DNA of 17,635 nt from assembly GCA_003477045.1 (NCBI GenBank), contig DMTS01000039.1, forward strand, positions 1 to 17,635. The letters run 5' to 3'. Position 1 is the stretch's first letter; each line of letters opens with the position of its first letter. A program made the position numbers and the translations under genes. Of this stretch, positions 6,773-14,900 are shown piece by piece. The notes below the pieces were generated by a model. It searched no databases, was not told the origin of the DNA, and saw only the letters and a list, made by a program, of their open reading frames with translations. This stretch comes from Candidatus Delongbacteria bacterium (GTDB lineage: Bacteria > UBA4055).

Positions 6773-7756
6773 ATGGCTGAACTGACACGGAATTCTAAAG
6801 AAAATACTCTTGAGATCTACCAGGGGTTCCACAAAAGCAAATTCTTAGAAGACATGAAGCGTGAAGAGATAAAGGATTCCGATATTACTTTGCTCAAGGG
6901 AAAAAAGAGGATCGAAGGTATAAAGATCAGTAATTTTTTCGAGACAACCGAAATAGCTTCCTATATTGCAGAAAATGATCTCGGAAAGATTTTCGAAAAG
7001 AAGCAGTATAAGTGCGTTTATACCGGTAATTTCATGCAGATAAGCGAAAGATCTGCTGATTTCCACCTCAACATAGGTAAAACAAGGCCTGATTTTCTGG
7101 TTAAAGTACCCAATATCGGAATGATATTTATAGATGTCAAATGCCGCAAGCTGTATGAGTTGAGCGGTGATCACAATGTCAAATACTTTAACCTGAACAA
7201 AGAAGAGACCGACGAACTTATGGCGGTTCAGTCCGATATGGATATTCCCGTATGGATTGCGGTAAAGGATTTCGGAAAGTTCGATTCGGTTAAAAAAACA
7301 TACAAGGATCCGGATTTTTACTTCATTTCACTTACGGTTCTAAACTCTTTCATCAGAAAAATGAATTCGCAGAACGGCGCTCATTCAAATCTATTCTATT
7401 CATACAAGATACCGGTCGGTCTATTCAGAAAGGATAACAAACTTCTTACTTTCTCTTTCGACGATAAATTCGATAAAGATCAGATAAAGTTGTACTCGGA
7501 GATAATGCTTAATTCTATAAACGAGATCAGGGAAATGATATTCAAGTCTGTCGGTGAAGAGGAGTTTTTTAAAGTCCACCTGCCGTATGTTCTCAGCGGC
7601 TATTATTCGGCATCCAAGACCCGCACCAAATTCAACGGAGCTTTATCGCATCTTACACCCCAGGATATTAATTCTGTACTCTGGAAGATGATAGACGACA
7701 AAGAAATAATACACTCAAAAGGTAAACCTTTAACTGTAAAACAGAAAAGGAAATAG
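6773..7756 (+). CDS. Uncharacterised protein with PD-(D/E)XK nuclease signature
   Basis: A 327-aa soluble protein without signal peptide or membrane segments, not recognised as a named family. Residues 100-126 contain the core pattern of PD-(D/E)XK nucleases: P106-D107, then a hydrophobic strand, then D121-V122-K123 (IFIDVKCRK). A glutamate earlier in the protein (for example E56 or E59 in FFETTEIASY) could complete the site. After the motif come beta-strand-like stretches (PVWIAVKDFGKF, DFYFISLTVLNSF) that suit the rest of such a fold. The C-terminal 80 residues include GALSHLTPQDINSVLWKMID and end in a basic tail, KPLTVKQKRK. The Shine-Dalgarno sequence GGGAGG is strong. It lies 13 bases after gmhB and 8 bases before lptD. 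No methylase or other defence partner is near, so restriction is not indicated; repair or another housekeeping role is possible. Confidence 0.7.
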   Translation: MAELTRNSKENTLEIYQGFHKSKFLEDMKREEIKDSDITLLKGKKRIEGIKISNFFETTEIASYIAENDLGKIFEKKQYKCVYTGNFMQISERSADFHLNIGKTRPDFLVKVPNIGMIFIDVKCRKLYELSGDHNVKYFNLNKEETDELMAVQSDMDIPVWIAVKDFGKFDSVKKTYKDPDFYFISLTVLNSFIRKMNSQNGAHSNLFYSYKIPVGLFRKDNKLLTFSFDDKFDKDQIKLYSEIMLNSINEIREMIFKSVGEEEFFKVHLPYVLSGYYSASKTRTKFNGALSHLTPQDINSVLWKMIDDKEIIHSKGKPLTVKQKRK

Positions 7757-7764
7757 TTATTTAA

Positions 7765-10356
7765 ATGCGGATCTATCTGCCAATACTTATATTTGCGTCC
7801 GCATTATTTTATTCAGCATTCGCACAGATCGAAAAAGAGCTCGCTCAGCCTGATACGATGATTTTTTATTTTGCTGACAAGATCGATTATGACGCATCCG
7901 GAGAAAAGATATTTTTGACGGGAAATTCAAGGCTAAAGTACAAAACAATGAATTTTTCTGCTTACGGCATAATTCTTGATACTAAAACCAATGTCGTGGA
8001 TGCGTACCAGAAAGAGGATACCCTTTATTCAAAATCCGATCCGGGCAGGATAGACAGCATAATGGTAACCGGCAGACCTACGATAACCGAGGGTAACGAG
8101 ACGGTAACAGGCTACAGGATGTCTTATAATCTGGACACTAAGCAGGGAAAGGTTTCGGGCGCAAGAACAGTGTTAAAGAGCACGCGGCAGGAGGACGACA
8201 CATATTTTCAGACCGGAGACATGGTAAAACTTGAAAACAACGATATACACGGCATAAATGCCAAGATCTCGAGCTGCGACCTTCCCGACCCGCATTATCA
8301 TTTCAGGGCGGACAGTATTATCGTTACTCAAAACAACTGGGTTTTCGCTAAACCGATCAGCTTATACTTCAACGAAGTTCCGGTCGCATGGTTTCCGTTC
8401 ATTCTCTACAAAAACAATAAGGGAAGGAATTCGGGTTTTATACTGCCGTCATACTATTACAGCTCAACAAAAGGGAATTCGTTCAAGCATCTCGGATTTT
8501 TCTGGGATATGTCTGATTATACCGACTATACAGTACTTATGGATTATTATGACAGGTACGGATATCTGCTCAGCCAGAATTTCAGGTACAAGAAGAAATA
8601 TGTGATAAACGGCGATATCTCGGCGGATTTTACGAACGACCACGAGACCCATGACTGGAGATTTAAGGGGGTTCACGATCACAGGATAAGTCCGTCAATG
8701 ACATTCAATGCAACGGCGGATTATGTAACAAAAAGGAGCCTTGTGCGCGATCTGGGTGAAACCAGCGCGGACAGGATGACGAATAAGCTGTATTCCAGCG
8801 GTATTTTCAATAAAAGATGGTACAATACGGGAGATAATTTCAGAACTATGTCGTCAGTCACGCAGTATGTTGATACCGCAATAGTCAGATATACTTTCCC
8901 GAATATTTCCTACAGCCTGAGCGGAAGAAGGCCGTTTGCCGATTCCGATATGCCTGATATGATAAAAAAATTCCAGTACGACGGTTCGTTGAATGCAAAC
9001 AGAAATGTAAATGTTTACGATGATGAAAATGTGTTCGATGAGAACTCAACTGCAAATATGAACATTAGCGAAAGGACGGAATACGGAAGCCTCAGAATAG
9101 GCAGCAGTCAGAATTTTCTTTTAGCAGATCACAAGAGCAAATATTATTTTTCAAGTACTGGTGTTGACGATTATGAATTATACAACCGCGATTCAACCCT
9201 GACAAATTACGGTTTAAAAACAGCATCTTACATACAATATACCCATAAGGTTTTCAGGTATTTCAATCTGAAGGAATCTTTCAATTATAAGCACGATGTT
9301 GCTTTCAGGTATTATGATGACCAATTGAATGTCGTAAAAGGAGCCAGGCAGAGGAGTATTTACGACCTGTCGGCTAATTTTGACACGAAGATCTACGGGA
9401 TCTTCCAGCCGGAGTTATTCGCATTAAGGAAGATCAGGCACACTATATCCCCGTCAATGGGGTTCACATACTATCCGGATTTTTCAAAGGATAAATACGG
9501 TTATTTTGTAACGGATTCGCTTGGAAATAAAAAAGACATCTTTTCGCCGTCGCTTATAGGCGGCACTCCTTCAAGCGAGACCATGAGGCTTAATTATGCT
9601 CTGATGAACCTTTTCGACGCGAAGATCAAATCCGGCGACAGGGAATCATCATTATCTCTGTTCAATCTTAATTTTTCGGGATTTTATAATTTTGCCGCGG
9701 ACAGTAATAAAATGTCTGTTATAAGTGCGAGGTTCAACTCGAATCCGTATAACGGGGCTTTGTATAAAGAATACCTGAGAATGAGAATTTCTGTTAATGC
9801 CAATTCCGTGATCACGCCATATACTCTTGACAACGGGCAGGGTGAATATATTAATCCGGAGTTTACTTTCTGGGATGAAAACCCTTTCAGGATGGAGAAA
9901 TGGGATGCTTCTTATACTGTTGAATTTCCATTCAGCCTGAAAACTATTCTCGGTAAAAAAAGCGGGCTGGAAATTCAGTCCGCGGAGCTTAACGATGGTC
10001 TTGTCAGCGTCACCCGTTCAAATTATACCAAGATACCTGTTGATATAAACGGCAGGATACTTTTTTCTGAGAGGTATGATTCAAACGAAAATTATACTAA
10101 AAATTTTAACGGCAATATAAGCGCTAAAATATCCCCGACGGAGAACTGGTCTGTGGAATATTCCGCCACTTTGAATTTTCTGATGCCGAAAGAGATCACT
10201 TCGACGGTGATCAGGGTCAGAAGGGAGATGCACTGCTGGCAGGGCGAATTCGAATGGGATATTTTCAATAAGGGATTCAAGCTGCTGATCAATACGAAGA
10301 GCAGTATTTTCTCCGACCTTAAATTCGACAAAGACACCAGGCAGAGGAAGTGGTAG
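7765..10356 (+). CDS. lptD: LPS-assembly protein LptD
   Basis: Outer-membrane beta-barrel that, with LptE, inserts lipopolysaccharide into the outer leaflet. Signal peptide MRIYLPILIFASALFYSAFA, with cleavage likely before Q21. Residues 30-190 are the periplasmic OstA/LptA-like jelly-roll domain, with short repeats such as FADKIDYDASGEKIFLTGN. The domain border carries SSCDLPDPHYHF (C171), PVAWFPFILY and NSGFILPSYYY, all characteristic of LptD. Later barrel blocks include IRHTISPSMGFTYYPDF. The 863 aa are within the FCB range and longer than the 784 aa of E. coli. Only two cysteines occur, C171 and C824, which may form the single inter-domain disulfide. It starts 8 bases after the upstream gene and is last in the run. 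No convincing terminator follows; only weak hairpins (10398-10410 and 10394-10430) are seen. Confidence 0.93.
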   Translation: MRIYLPILIFASALFYSAFAQIEKELAQPDTMIFYFADKIDYDASGEKIFLTGNSRLKYKTMNFSAYGIILDTKTNVVDAYQKEDTLYSKSDPGRIDSIMVTGRPTITEGNETVTGYRMSYNLDTKQGKVSGARTVLKSTRQEDDTYFQTGDMVKLENNDIHGINAKISSCDLPDPHYHFRADSIIVTQNNWVFAKPISLYFNEVPVAWFPFILYKNNKGRNSGFILPSYYYSSTKGNSFKHLGFFWDMSDYTDYTVLMDYYDRYGYLLSQNFRYKKKYVINGDISADFTNDHETHDWRFKGVHDHRISPSMTFNATADYVTKRSLVRDLGETSADRMTNKLYSSGIFNKRWYNTGDNFRTMSSVTQYVDTAIVRYTFPNISYSLSGRRPFADSDMPDMIKKFQYDGSLNANRNVNVYDDENVFDENSTANMNISERTEYGSLRIGSSQNFLLADHKSKYYFSSTGVDDYELYNRDSTLTNYGLKTASYIQYTHKVFRYFNLKESFNYKHDVAFRYYDDQLNVVKGARQRSIYDLSANFDTKIYGIFQPELFALRKIRHTISPSMGFTYYPDFSKDKYGYFVTDSLGNKKDIFSPSLIGGTPSSETMRLNYALMNLFDAKIKSGDRESSLSLFNLNFSGFYNFAADSNKMSVISARFNSNPYNGALYKEYLRMRISVNANSVITPYTLDNGQGEYINPEFTFWDENPFRMEKWDASYTVEFPFSLKTILGKKSGLEIQSAELNDGLVSVTRSNYTKIPVDINGRILFSERYDSNENYTKNFNGNISAKISPTENWSVEYSATLNFLMPKEITSTVIRVRREMHCWQGEFEWDIFNKGFKLLINTKSSIFSDLKFDKDTRQRKW

Positions 10357-10564
10357 ATTAATTTACGCGTACCTCTAACTGCAAAAAACAAGAACAGAAC
10401 AAGCATTGTTTAACTGAAAAGCATTTCTGTATTTACCGCAATAATGAGATTAAAAAAGCACATGTTTAGTATCTATTAATGACATAGTATTTACAAAGTT
10501 CTTAAAAGCGAGTAAATTATAAATAATTTTCAAGTGTGAGGGATAATCTATGAGGTAAAACATC

Positions 10565-10593
10565 TTGACAAGACAGACTTTATTTATGATATT
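10565..10593 (+). promoter_or_regulatory. Candidate promoter for the structured leader and secretion genes
   Basis: Perfect TTGACA at 10565-10570. At 17 bases spacing is GATATT (10588-10593), a mediocre -10. TATGAT at 10585-10590 is a better hexamer but at only 14 bases. The -35 box lies inside an 11-base palindrome TCTTG-A-CAAGA (10563-10573), which could be an operator. Confidence 0.4.
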
Positions 10594-10672
10594 TGTAACC
10601 GTAATAAAATATAGCGGCAATATGAAAGAAAACAGAGAGGCTTATAAGGTCATATATAAAAATTGAAATATT

Positions 10673-10691
10673 GATAATTTGCTAAATTATC
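10673..10691 (+). other. Perfect AT hairpin, 8-bp stem and 3-base loop
   Basis: GATAATTT / AAATTATC with a GCT loop, directly before the rod-like structure. No T-tract follows. It may be the first helix of the leader RNA or a protein-binding palindrome. Confidence 0.5.
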
Positions 10692-10695
10692 TTGT

Positions 10696-10825
10696 CTTAC
10701 ATCATTAAACTAGCACTTTAATTCATCTGAAAGACAAGAGGAGAAGCGAGTGTTCCGTATAAACTGTATGGGGCACCGCCTCTTTATATCTCTCAGATGG
10801 GCTGTGCTAGGCCTTATGATGTGGG
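10696..10825 (+). ncRNA. Candidate structured RNA: long rod with five stacked helices
   Basis: Helices read directly from the sequence, outside to inside. P1: 10696-10705 with 10816-10825 (ACATCAT/ATGATGT plus three closing pairs, two of them G-U). P2: 10710-10716 with 10804-10810 (CTAGCAC/GTGCTAG). P3: 10724-10730 with 10793-10799 (CATCTGA/TCAGATG). P4: 10736-10741 with 10779-10784 (AAGAGG/CCTCTT). P5-P6: 10750-10761 with 10765-10776, 12 pairs with several G-U, closing a 3-base AAC loop. Internal loops separate P1 to P5. The abundance of G-U pairs suggests RNA on the + strand rather than a DNA palindrome. The shape recalls 6S-type rods, but I do not recognise a known family. It lies 132 bases before the next gene, so it may be a leader element or a separate small RNA. 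An imperfect MITE-like inverted repeat is the main alternative. Confidence 0.55.
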
Positions 10826-10852
10826 TATAACAGAGTGTCGGTGCCTGTTTTT
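10771..10852 (+). terminator. Possible alternative terminator stem at the end of the leader RNA
   Basis: GGGCACCG (10771-10778), part of helix P5 of the rod, is also complementary to CGGTGCCT (10839-10846), with seven Watson-Crick pairs and one G-U. The latter is followed by GTTTTTC. Forming this stem would break P5, so the two folds exclude each other, as in attenuators. The loop would be about 60 bases, long for an intrinsic terminator. A small ACAG/CTGT stem (10830-10833 with 10845-10848) is another possible terminator base. Confidence 0.25.
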
Positions 10853-10892
10853 CATAGAGATAAAGGCATCAGAACTCAAAATAAAGGAGGCG

Positions 10893-10913
10893 ATGTCTTT
10901 TATGAATGCGTAA
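10893..10913 (+). CDS. Possible six-codon leader peptide (MSFMNA)
   Basis: ATG TCT TTT ATG AAT GCG TAA follows a perfect AAGGAGG at 10884-10890, the best Shine-Dalgarno sequence in the window. Spacing to the first ATG is only 2 bases, too short; spacing to the second ATG (10902) is 11 bases, slightly long. The frame ends 44 bases before the next gene. It could be a translated leader peptide, the start of a lost gene, or a ribosome standby site. Confidence 0.2.
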   Translation: MSFMNA

Positions 10914-10957
10914 GTAAAGAAGGACAAAAAACAAAAATAAAAAAAGGATGAGAGAAA

Positions 10958-11977
10958 ATGAAGAAAAATATTATTATCCCGGCTGTTATACTCGTATTGG
11001 CTTTATTTGCTTCGACATACGCAATGAGTGATGACGGCGGGCAACAGCCTGTAAAACCGGAAAAGAAAACGGAAGCTGTGCAAGTTCAAAATGAACAGGT
11101 GCAGCAGGTAGATAATACTGTAAACTTAGTTAAGGAAGAAGGAAGTGGACTGGAAGAAAACAAATCAGGAGAAAGAGTAACAGTAAAGGATCGCTTAGGT
11201 GTGGATACCGGAATGACGAAAGAGGAGCTGGACATATTTAAAGAAGATTACATGAAATTGGAAAAACAAATTTATCCGTATTATAATATTGGAAATTGGT
11301 TTTATAATCTTAAGATAGATTTAAATAAAAGAGATGAATTGAAGAAAGTAGGTGTTGATCTTAATAGATCAGGTGTGCCAGCTGAAGCAAAAACATACAA
11401 AGAAAATACGCTATTAAGTGATGTAATAGTCATTGGAAGTATTGTTGGGCAAGAACAGCCAGTAGGGACTGACAGAATAGCTTATGCTGTTAAAATAGAC
11501 GAAGTGTTAAAAGGTGAAGATATTCTCATAAATAAACTAGGAAAAGTTCCTGAGAAACTTCATTTTTTCCACAGTGGTGTAATAAGTGATTTGGATAATG
11601 AGATAATAATTCAGAATCAGAAAGGCATTTATTTCATGGATCGTGCGGATGGTATGAATAAAGACAGACAGTGGCTGAGTAAGAGACCCTATTCCACATT
11701 ACTTTATATGGATGGAGTTCAAATGATATATGAAAAGCATATAGAAATGTATCATAGAGCTATAAGAATGGAAAGGTCTTTGATGGAAAAACCAAAAACC
11801 AAAAACCTTAAAGATGATCCGATGGGAGAAAAATACGAAAGAGAAGTAAAAATTATTAGAAATACTTTAAAACATTCTCTGCCTTCTTGGGAAGAAACTA
11901 TTGAAAATATCAAGAAAATACTTGAAATCAATGATGACAAGAATTTTTATAAAAAAACATACAAGGTAGAGGAGTGA
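10958..11977 (+). CDS. Exported protein of unknown function, first of secretion cassette
   Basis: A 339-aa protein with a clear Sec signal peptide (MKKNIIIPAVILVLALFASTYA, cleavage likely after A22). The mature N-terminus, about residues 23-75, is a low-complexity linker rich in Gln, Glu, Val and Lys. A folded part follows: a helical stretch (MTKEELDIFKEDYMKLEKQI), a central beta-rich section (SDVIVIGSIVG ... YAVKIDEVLKGE, roughly residues 150-190) that looks like a small barrel, and a long charged helical C-terminus. There is no lipobox, no T9SS sorting domain and no recognisable catalytic motif. ATG 10958 is preceded by AGGATGAGAG. The next gene starts 4 bases after the stop, so co-transcription is near certain. 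Codons are more AT-rich than in the lptD operon. It could be a chaperone or partner of the large downstream protein, but that is inferred only from position. Confidence 0.65.
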   Translation: MKKNIIIPAVILVLALFASTYAMSDDGGQQPVKPEKKTEAVQVQNEQVQQVDNTVNLVKEEGSGLEENKSGERVTVKDRLGVDTGMTKEELDIFKEDYMKLEKQIYPYYNIGNWFYNLKIDLNKRDELKKVGVDLNRSGVPAEAKTYKENTLLSDVIVIGSIVGQEQPVGTDRIAYAVKIDEVLKGEDILINKLGKVPEKLHFFHSGVISDLDNEIIIQNQKGIYFMDRADGMNKDRQWLSKRPYSTLLYMDGVQMIYEKHIEMYHRAIRMERSLMEKPKTKNLKDDPMGEKYEREVKIIRNTLKHSLPSWEETIENIKKILEINDDKNFYKKTYKVEE

Positions 11978-11981
11978 AAAG

Positions 11982-14900
11982 ATGAAGAATAAAATTTTTG
12001 CACTTATTATCTTGGTCGTACTTAATAGTACATATACCTACCAGCTAAAAAATTTATGGCTAAGTCCGTCAAATTCATATACGCTGTACCTTGATCAGAA
12101 CACGAATAGTGCGATGAGCGATTCGCTGGTTTCGAACCCCCGCATTGATTTTAAATTTACTACATGTGTCGATTCTCTACGAGTTCAGCCTGTTGACAGT
12201 TTACCTGAAATAATCGCTGGTGCAACTGGTACAAACACTCCCCGGCTTTGCTATTCAAAGTATTTTTTGAATATGAATAATAATCCTGACTCTCTAGCCA
12301 AAGATGCATATGGTGTTAGTGTACCTATAAATTATCCTCAAGATTTAACTGGCATGTTCGATTCATTTATGATTACCTTGAATGAATGTGCTTTTTATCC
12401 TTGGGATAAAAACGGTGGTGGTCATTTAGAAGTAGTTAACGGTGACACCATCAAAGTAGGAGGCGTTGATATAAATACTGTGTTCAGGCATGAACTCGGG
12501 CATATTTGTTTGGATCACGAGCCGAGTACTTTTGAATTGGACACTATCAATGGGGAAGGAAAGGATAGTTACGAAGCCATAAGAACACTAATGAACGATG
12601 GTACGGTACTTTCCTATGATAGCTTTCCAAATTATGAATACGGTCAGCAAGAAAGGAGTGGATTTAAAGCTGTTTATGCTCAGCCTTTATTAAGAATTAA
12701 AGATAATCCAGACAAAGTAATAGCAATAGGCGATTCAATTATATTTGAGATTGAAGGGCAGGTGGATACTAGAAATAACTTGCGAAGTGATTCATTATTT
12801 CATTGCTATTTGAAGTATCCATATAATCTGTATCCGGATACTGCCGGTTACCACATTGCCCAAATCAGTGGTTATGAAATACAGGTTGAAATTCCAGATT
12901 TAATTGAATGGGTAAGCACTGATACTTATATCGCAAAATCTAAATTTACTTTCAAACCCGATTCAGTAGGTACATATAAATTCAAAGTATATACAGCTAT
13001 GGTTTGGAATCAATCGGGAAGCCTTGATTTGTACGAATATTATCCTGAACAAGTCAGACCTTACAGCGAAGTTACATTTACAGTCGTACCGGCACGCCCC
13101 AACTTTGAGTACTTCAAGTATAAACAGACTGGCGAAAAGGAAAATATGTACACCACGGTGCATGAGATAGGAGCGGTTTACGGAACTTTTAACGAGGCGG
13201 GTGCGTGGAAGGATGGGATTGTAAATGAGATAAAATTTTATTATAAATACCCTGAAGAAACGGAATATACAGATATACCTGCAGCAGTAGAAACAATTGT
13301 TGACGAGTACAAGCTGTACAATACAGAATTAGATACGGGTGAGCGGAAAGACAGTGTAAGGATAAAAGTAGAAGTGACAACAATGGTGGATGAGCAAAGC
13401 GTAAAAATAACCAATGAAAAGACATTTGAGCTTATAGACAGGTATTTGATAATAGATGAACCCAAGCCTGTAGGATTAGGGTTTGTGGATTTTGAGAGTA
13501 ATGGTGATACAAATTACCAAAGTATCGGACGGATAATGGCTGAAGAAGGCTTCGATATAAACAGATATCTGAATAGTTTTATTGATCACAGAACATACGA
13601 TATTACCGGAGAATTATTAGATATCCAAACACCGACAGATACAATACCTACCGATATTTACAATTGGCCAAAATTCTATGAGGAATCCCAAGAAGTAAAT
13701 CCGGTAAAAAATATTGTGCCTAAAGAAGGCGGAGTCTGTTGCGAGCCGGTAAATTTCTCAAATGAGGCTGCCGGCAAAGAGTTGTCGGTGTATAATGAGA
13801 GTAATATATTTGCCAGCAAAATAATTAATTGCAAACCGGGAAAATATACGGAAAAAGTAAGGAGTTTTGATTACAACTGGAGTACGGCTATAGAGCTTAC
13901 TCACGGTGAGAAGCAGGATTTCTTGATACCCGATTGGAAATTAAAAACATACGGTGCGGATTATCGCTTTGTACCGCCATCAGAAAAAAGAGATTTTGCA
14001 GGAATAAACGATAATATACCTTTGTGTGTATGGAGGCCGGCAGTAAGCGGAGAAGTAATACCGGCAAAATCGAAATTGAATGCAACAGTAATAAATGCGT
14101 ATAAAGAAGGCAGTACAACATCAATTTACAATAATGCAACAGTATGTGAACCGGAAATAAGCCAAGTGGTTATATGGCCGACAATTGATGATACAGCAGG
14201 ATTTTATAAAGTAGAGGGTATCGAAACGGATATTCTTACCGGTGCCGAAGTGAAACATACCACGGAAATACAAATATGTCCGTTATATGAGCATTGGGAA
14301 TACGGAGGTGATTTTTCACCCAACTGGGACAGTGGATACGATGCCGGCTTCTGGGGAATTCATGGTGTAAATGCTATTAATTTTGCAACGAGTGAAAATC
14401 TGCGATTTTATTATTTAGAAGCGAAATACGATACCGAAGTAGGCGGTAGTTCAGAACTGACAAGTGCGACAGTAAATTTAGGGGAATATGACAACTACAA
14501 TGTGCAGTTTGATTTTCAGATCGGTTATCCCGCACATACAATAGATCCGGTTACAGAAAATCTTTTATACGATAAGTTATTCGCGGATTACAAAGTCGCA
14601 GTATCAAAAGACGGCGGTTCCAACTGGACTATAATGGCAACAGCCAAATCATCAGATTTAAGTATAGGTCCGATATACGGGCACACATTTAAATCGTACT
14701 TCTTTAATCTTGGAAAATCCAGTGAAGTGACTGCTGTCAAAGTAAAATTGATTTTAGATGGTATCTGGTTGTCTCCGGAAGGTGAGGATCCAATTTTACA
14801 AACCGTAGGGTTTGATGAGATCGTGGTAAAATATTATAAAGGACCTGTTCTTGAATCACCTTCAAATGTAGCAGCATCGGTAGGAAGCATGGGGAAAAAC

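Larger units (their letters stand above)
10357..10957. other. 601-base non-coding leader region upstream of a secretion cassette
   Basis: No credible protein gene on either strand. The first 200 bases are AT-rich with only weak hairpins. A consensus TTGACA lies at 10565. From 10673 to 10852 the sequence is dense with inverted repeats (an AT hairpin and a long rod structure). A perfect AAGGAGG with a six-codon frame follows at 10884-10913. If transcription starts near 10600, the exported-protein gene at 10958 has a structured leader of about 350 bases. Confidence 0.6.

Noticed and set aside
10696..10825. Integron attC site
   Set aside because: Imperfect long hairpin is attC-like in shape, but the RYYYAAC/GTTRRRY core boxes are absent and there are no cassettes or integrase nearby.
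10804..10848. Large bacterial SRP RNA
   Set aside because: GTGCTAGG and GGTGCC-TGT recall the 5' end of clostridial SRP RNA, but the conserved helix-8 motif (GGTCAGG...GAAGCAGC) is missing.
10948..11029. Out-of-frame 26-codon ORF from ATG 10948
   Set aside because: Overlaps the signal peptide of the exported protein in another frame; that ATG lies within its Shine-Dalgarno region.
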